Below the pieces are notes generated by a model that was not told where the DNA came from, did no database searches, and was given only the letters and a program-made list of their open reading frames with translations. Position numbers and translations under genes: made by a program. Shown piece after piece: positions 14,852-18,581 of a stretch of 18,581 nucleotides of DNA (position 1 is the first letter of the stretch; every line of letters begins with the position of its first letter). The DNA comes from Deltaproteobacteria bacterium (lineage in GTDB: Bacteria; Desulfobacterota; UBA8473): contig DAOWME010000029.1 of NCBI GenBank assembly GCA_030643245.1, positions 1-18,581 of the forward strand, written 5' to 3'.

Positions 14852-15078
14852 GAGTGTAACCTTTTTTCGTTCCAGCATTCCAGTTGCCGGCCGCTTACTT
14901 CTTGTTGCCTGTTGTGAACTACACTTCTGCACCAAGTATTGGTGACAATTGAGTCGGATTTTCATTGGATTACCTGGAGTTACGACAGGTCCTTACGCAC
15001 AACAGACAAAAAGAAGCAAGCAACCGTCAACAAACATGATCGTGGATGCTGAACATCAAACGAAAAAAGGGTACACTC
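14852..15078. mobile_element. 227-bp MITE-like element with 9-bp target site duplication
   Basis: The terminal inverted repeats are GAGTGTAACCTTTTTTCGTT (14852-14871) and the reverse complement of 15059-15078, matching at 19 of 20. A second inner pair of arms, 14884-14916 against 14998-15030, matches at about 27 of 33. AAATAATGA flanks the element directly on both sides (14843-14851 and 15079-15087), a perfect 9-bp duplication. There is no transposase or other ORF inside, so it must have been moved by an enzyme encoded elsewhere; the IS family is not recognised. The right duplication ends one base before the GGAGG of the acyl-CoA dehydrogenase. Confidence 0.8.
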
Positions 15079-15099
15079 AAATAATGATGGAGGTGTAAA

Positions 15100-16233
15100 A
15101 TGATCTTTAAGTTGACAGATGACCAGGAAGCCATAAAAACAATGGTCCAGAACTTTGCAGAGAAAGATTTGGCCCCTTATGTTGATGAGTGGGAAGAGAA
15201 GGAGATATTCCCTAAGGAAGCATTCAAGAAGATAGCGGAGCTGGGGCTTTTCGGCCTGACATGTCCCGAAGAGTATGGTGGTACAAATATGGGATCCCTG
15301 ACATCGGCCATAATATATGAAGAGCTGGGAAAGGTTTACAGGGCTATGAGTTATCTATCGATCAGTAACCTTGTTTGCTTTCTCATATACAAGAACGGAA
15401 ATGAAGATCAGAGGAGGAAGTGGGTAGTCCCACTGGCCAAGGGAGAGCTGTTCGGGGGGTTTGCGCTTACGGAGCCCAACGCGGGTTCTGATGCGGCGGC
15501 TGTCCAGACCTCAGCGATGAAGAAGGGGGATGATTATGTTATCAACGGGAGCAAGATCTTCATAAGTGCCGGTGGAGAGGCTGACGTTTATACTGTTGTG
15601 GCAAAGACCGACAAGACAAAGGGAGCGGCAGGGGCGAGTATTCTTGTGGTTGAAAAGGGAACCCCCGGTTTTTCCTTTGGTAAGACAGAGAAGAAGATGG
15701 GGATGTGTTCATATCCCACAAGGGAGTTGATTTTTGATGATTGTATTGTCTCGAAAGATCATCTTCTGGGTGATGAAGGTAAAGGCTTTAGGATGATAAT
15801 GGAGGCCCTGGACGGGGGCAGGATAAACATAGGTGCAATATCTGTCGGACTTGCCCACGCTGCTTTGACCAAAGCTTTGAACTATTCAAAAGAGCGAGTC
15901 CAATTTGGTAAAGCGATATCCGAGTTTCAGGGAATACAGTTCATGCTTGCAGACATGGCCACGGAGATTGAAGCTGCGAGACTTCTCGTTTACAAGGCTG
16001 CTTATATGAAGGATCAGGGCCTTAAGGTCACCAAAGAGGCGGCCATGGCCAAGAAGTTTGCCACGGATATGGCCATGAGGGTTACAACGGATGCAGTACA
16101 GATTCTTGGCGGATATGGTTATATGAAGGACTATACTGTAGAGAGATACATGCGGGAGGCCAAGGTAGGGCAGATCGTTGAAGGCACGAATCAGATCCAA
16201 AGGGTGGTTATCGCAAGAGAATTACTACGGTAG
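15100..16233 (+). CDS. Acyl-CoA dehydrogenase
   Basis: This FAD flavoprotein oxidises an acyl-CoA to the trans-2-enoyl-CoA and passes electrons to electron transfer flavoprotein. The N-terminal helical domain is followed by the FAD/substrate motif FALTEPNAGSD (near 121-131). GYGYMKDYTVERYMREAKV comes later. The catalytic base is Glu361 in VEGTNQIQR, the site used by short- and medium-chain enzymes such as butyryl-CoA dehydrogenase. The length of 377 aa is normal for that group. GGAGG at 15089-15093 precedes the ATG. A MITE sits directly upstream, so the original promoter may be displaced. The substrate chain length cannot be settled from sequence; the neighbouring CaiB-family gene hints at branched or short acyl-CoAs. 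Confidence 0.93.
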   Translation: MIFKLTDDQEAIKTMVQNFAEKDLAPYVDEWEEKEIFPKEAFKKIAELGLFGLTCPEEYGGTNMGSLTSAIIYEELGKVYRAMSYLSISNLVCFLIYKNGNEDQRRKWVVPLAKGELFGGFALTEPNAGSDAAAVQTSAMKKGDDYVINGSKIFISAGGEADVYTVVAKTDKTKGAAGASILVVEKGTPGFSFGKTEKKMGMCSYPTRELIFDDCIVSKDHLLGDEGKGFRMIMEALDGGRINIGAISVGLAHAALTKALNYSKERVQFGKAISEFQGIQFMLADMATEIEAARLLVYKAAYMKDQGLKVTKEAAMAKKFATDMAMRVTTDAVQILGGYGYMKDYTVERYMREAKVGQIVEGTNQIQRVVIARELLR

Positions 16234-16241
16234 GGACGGGT

Positions 16242-16802
16242 GTGAACTCTGTCCTACGGAATGATCTTCCCATGAGAACATTGCTCCATATCTGTTGCTC
16301 GTGTTGTGCAATCTACCCGGTCCAAGAATTGAGGAAAGGTGGTGCTGAGGTCTTCGGTTTTTTCTATAACCCGAACATACATCCTTATCAAGAATACAGG
16401 AAAAGGCTTGAATCTGTTAAAGAATATGCGGACAAGACTCAGTTGAGGATGATCTACCGGGATGAATACAGGCTGGAAGAATTCCTGCAAAATGTAGTTT
16501 TCAGGGAAAGCGAGCGTTGTCGATACTGTTATTATACCCGTCTGAGGGCAGCAGTTCAGGTGGCGAAAAAAGGAAAATTTGACTTTTTTACCACCACCCT
16601 GTTACACAGCAAGCTACAGAACCACGAGAGGATAAGGGAAATTGGAGATGGCTTAGCCAAAGAGTATGGTGTTCCATTCTATTACAGGGATTTTCGCAAG
16701 GGATGGAAAGACGGCATAAGGATATCAAAGGATTTGGGGTTGTACCGTCAGCAATACTGCGGTTGTATTTACAGTGAAAAGGAGAGATATCTTGGAAAGT
16801 AG
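16242..16802 (+). CDS. queH: Epoxyqueuosine reductase QueH
   Basis: QueH (formerly DUF208) reduces epoxyqueuosine to queuosine in tRNA, a non-orthologous replacement of the cobalamin-dependent QueG. It carries the expected metal-site cysteines: HICCSCC (16-22), CRYC (93-96) and YCGC (172-175). The family segment FGFFYNPNIHPYQEYRKRLE also matches, as does FFTTTLLHSKLQNH. The start is uncertain. GTG 16242 has AGGGA five bases upstream and gives 186 aa. ATG 16272 gives 176 aa and a more typical N terminus just before LLHICC. It begins 8 bp after the acyl-CoA dehydrogenase, so the two are probably co-transcribed without an obvious functional link. Confidence 0.92.
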   Translation: MNSVLRNDLPMRTLLHICCSCCAIYPVQELRKGGAEVFGFFYNPNIHPYQEYRKRLESVKEYADKTQLRMIYRDEYRLEEFLQNVVFRESERCRYCYYTRLRAAVQVAKKGKFDFFTTTLLHSKLQNHERIREIGDGLAKEYGVPFYYRDFRKGWKDGIRISKDLGLYRQQYCGCIYSEKERYLGK

Positions 16803-16809
16803 TGTTGCA

Positions 16810-16932
16810 GAAATACAACGCATTTGTATCAAACCGTGTCAACAAATGCACACGCTAGTATTTGATAGAGAGGTCATCACAGAGGGCTAACTTTCTATGG
16901 TATACGTAAACCGCTAATATGCGTTGTTTTTC
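16810..16932. repeat. Inverted repeat with internal stems between queH and lpxC
   Basis: Ends GAAATACAACGCAT (16810-16823) and ATGCGTTGTTTTTC (16919-16932) are inverted copies at 13 of 14. Inside, TATCAAA (16827-16833) pairs with TTTGATA (16861-16867) and CGTGT (16835-16839) with ACACG (16850-16854). GCATTTGT (16820-16827) can alternatively pair with ACAAATGC (16842-16849). It begins 7 bp after the queH stop; it may be a terminator region or a small palindromic element. No flanking duplication was seen. Confidence 0.4.
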
Positions 16933-17090
16933 ATGATTTACTTTAATTACTCCGGATCTCATCAGATAAAACAGTAGACGTTTCCTCCGTTGGTATAGTT
17001 TTTGCTATCTATGCTATCTATAACTATTTACAAAATAGATGGCTAAATAGAAACTCAAAAATGAGACCGGGGAGGAAAAACAAGAAGGTT

Positions 17091-18005
17091 ATGTATCAGA
17101 GAACACTTGCAAGGCCAATAAGTTTTACGGGCATCGGACTCCATCTAGGAAGCAAGGTGAACGTTACTATTAGGCCTGCGGACGTAGATAATGGTATTGT
17201 CTTTGTGAGGACTGATCTTCCCGACCATGTGGAGATTAAGGCCGATGTTGAGAACGTTGTGGATACAAAATTTGCCACAACACTTGGGCACAACGGAGCA
17301 AAGATATCCACGGTTGAACATTTGCTGGCAGCATTTTTGGGGCTTGGAATAGACAACGCCATAATCGAAATCGATTCCTCTGAAGTTCCTATTATGGATG
17401 GTAGCGCTTCTCCATTTGTCTATCTTCTGAGAACTGCTGGTATAAAGGTTCAGGATAGGTTTAAGAGATTTCTTGTCATAAAAAAGCCCATAAAGGTTTC
17501 CGATGGAGACAAAAAAGTGATTCTAGCACCACTAAAGGGGCTTAAAATCACATACACGGTGGAGTTTGATCATCATCTTATATCCAGGCAATCCTGTGCC
17601 ATGGAATTCTCGAATGGCGTCTTCGAGAGAGAGATTTGTCGCGCGCGAACATTCGGCTTCTTAAAAGAGATTGAGGTCCTTAGGGCTAACGGTTTTGCAA
17701 AAGGCGGCTCTCTGGACAATTCAATCGTTTTAGGGGATTTTCGCGTGCTTAATGAAGACGGATTGAGGTTTCCCGATGAATTTGTTCGCCACAAGATATT
17801 GGATTCTATAGGCGATTTGAGCCTGCTGGGTGTTCCAGTAATTGGTCATCTTATCGCCCACAAATCAGGCCATACCCTGAACCACAAGTTGATCAAGAAG
17901 GTTGTCTCTAACCGGAAGAACTGGAGATTGGTAAAGGCAGCTGATGAAGTTGCTGAGACTTGTCAGGTTCCCTCTTTCGGATTGTTGGGAGAAGTACCCG
18001 CCTAG
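17091..18005 (+). CDS. lpxC: UDP-3-O-acyl-N-acetylglucosamine deacetylase LpxC
   Basis: LpxC is the zinc deacetylase that performs the committed step of lipid A synthesis at the inner face of the cytoplasmic membrane. Numbered from ATG 17091 (304 aa), the zinc ligands are His77 in VEHLLAAFLGLGIDN, and His234 and Asp238 in HKILDSIGD. The general base region is HKSGHTLNHKL with His261. EVPIMDGSA is also diagnostic. I chose ATG 17091 because LpxC proteins typically begin MYQRT-like; an upstream in-frame ATG at 17061 would add ten basic residues and has no RBS, while GGGGAGG at 17069-17075 precedes 17091, somewhat distantly. Upstream there is an AT-rich region with a tandem TGCTATCTA and TATAAC at 17019-17024, possibly promoter sequence. 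Confidence 0.95.
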   Translation: MYQRTLARPISFTGIGLHLGSKVNVTIRPADVDNGIVFVRTDLPDHVEIKADVENVVDTKFATTLGHNGAKISTVEHLLAAFLGLGIDNAIIEIDSSEVPIMDGSASPFVYLLRTAGIKVQDRFKRFLVIKKPIKVSDGDKKVILAPLKGLKITYTVEFDHHLISRQSCAMEFSNGVFEREICRARTFGFLKEIEVLRANGFAKGGSLDNSIVLGDFRVLNEDGLRFPDEFVRHKILDSIGDLSLLGVPVIGHLIAHKSGHTLNHKLIKKVVSNRKNWRLVKAADEVAETCQVPSFGLLGEVPA

Positions 18006-18581
18006 CTCTTTCCGGATATGCTTCTAGTATTACTCACCTATCTGTTGTATAAATAACACAGTTTCATCTTTCCCCCCATATGCAGAAGTGGTTTTGCCGG
18101 CTCATTTTCGACCACGTCCCTAATTTACCCCGCCTCTTCACTCTAAACCGTTTTTTACCGTTTCAGGTCATTCCATAGCCTGTGTTTGAAAAGTCCTTAA
18201 GACCTCTTTTTGGCTATTTAATAACCTGATCAAACACCTGGAACTTTGGGATCAGAATGCCAGGCCGCCACCCAAAGCCACTGCAACTCCACCAGATCTC
18301 CATATAGATTACTCAGATTCTCAGGTCCCGTCTTGTGACGATTATCTCTTTCACGATCCCGAGTATCCAATTGAAGCATATGCCTCATGATTTTTCAAAA
18401 CCAGCCAAAGGACCTAATGGCGTGGTGTGTCCGGATTAGGGCTAAATAATGCCAATTTTCATCAAATTCCAGCCCTTGAAGGCCCGGTCACATTTTCAAC
18501 CCATATTCCTGAAAAACCTCTTAACCGCAATCCGGTCTGATGCCATATATGTTGTGGTTGCTTTGTCCTTGACTCACAAGA
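18006..18581. other. 576-bp intergenic region without a convincing gene
   Basis: No ORF longer than about 52 codons with an RBS is visible on either strand. GTGTTTGA (18182-18189) and TCAAACAC (18230-18237) form an 8-bp inverted repeat. AGGGCT (18438-18443) pairs with AGCCCT (18471-18476) around a smaller AATTT/AAATT stem. The region looks like decayed sequence or spacer, perhaps with the start of another element past the window edge. Confidence 0.5.

Noticed and set aside
18230..18388. A 52-codon minus-strand ORF (MRHMLQLDTR to DPKVPGV) in the region after lpxC.
   Set aside because: There is no RBS, a stop lies just upstream, and the peptide matches no family I know. It may be a fossil but cannot be called a gene.
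18499..18573. A short minus-strand reading frame ending RFFRNMG that looked like a possible C terminus of a gene entering from outside the window.
   Set aside because: A stop codon occurs in frame before the window edge, leaving only about 25 codons, so it is not the tail of an incoming gene.

Overview
The window is about 18.6 kb of chromosome from a Gram-negative bacterium, most likely an anaerobic member of the Desulfobacterota (the former Deltaproteobacteria). This rests on gene order and gene content, not on a database search. LpxC implies lipid A and LPS. PdxJ implies DXP-dependent vitamin B6 synthesis. The run ftsH-folP-glmM-pdxJ-acpS-nnr-tsaE is a housekeeping order typical of that phylum. 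Acyl-CoA genes interleaved with housekeeping genes also fit a fatty-acid or aromatic-acid degrading anaerobe. No rRNA, tRNA, CRISPR array, prophage or transposase gene was seen.

Layout. (1) 1-1970: one arm of a palindromic repeat, tilS, a second facing arm, then a good sigma70-like promoter for ftsH. (2) 1971-9504: a tightly packed plus-strand housekeeping block. ftsH overlaps folP by 4 bp. A 198-bp repeat-filled gap follows, then glmM, pdxJ, acpS, the bifunctional NAD(P)HX repair enzyme and tsaE. These genes serve membrane protein quality control, folate, peptidoglycan/LPS amino sugar, PLP, acyl carrier protein activation, cofactor repair and tRNA t6A modification. (3) 9548-12043: three acyl-CoA activation genes in the same direction, namely a stand-alone ATP-grasp (acetyl-CoA synthetase beta-like) subunit and a coupled two-subunit class I CoA-transferase. 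(4) 12044-13524: the second copy of the repeat family seen before glmM, a nested stem-loop, mazG on the minus strand (the only minus-strand gene), and a complete 311-bp palindromic element. (5) 13525-16802: a CaiB/BaiF-family protein with the catalytic residues of alpha-methylacyl-CoA racemase, an acyl-CoA dehydrogenase and queH. The gap before the dehydrogenase holds a MITE-like element with a 9-bp target duplication. (6) 17091-18005: lpxC, followed by 576 bp with no convincing gene.

I found no clearly new multi-gene system. The most notable features are non-coding. There are two families of structured intergenic repeats, and one has inverted copies flanking a 13-kb housekeeping segment. There is also a MITE sitting directly on a ribosome binding site. 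Among the proteins, the DHPS has Met in place of the conserved pyrophosphate-binding Arg, the ATP-grasp subunit has an altered catalytic loop, and the usual cdaA-ybbR pair appears to be missing between folP and glmM.
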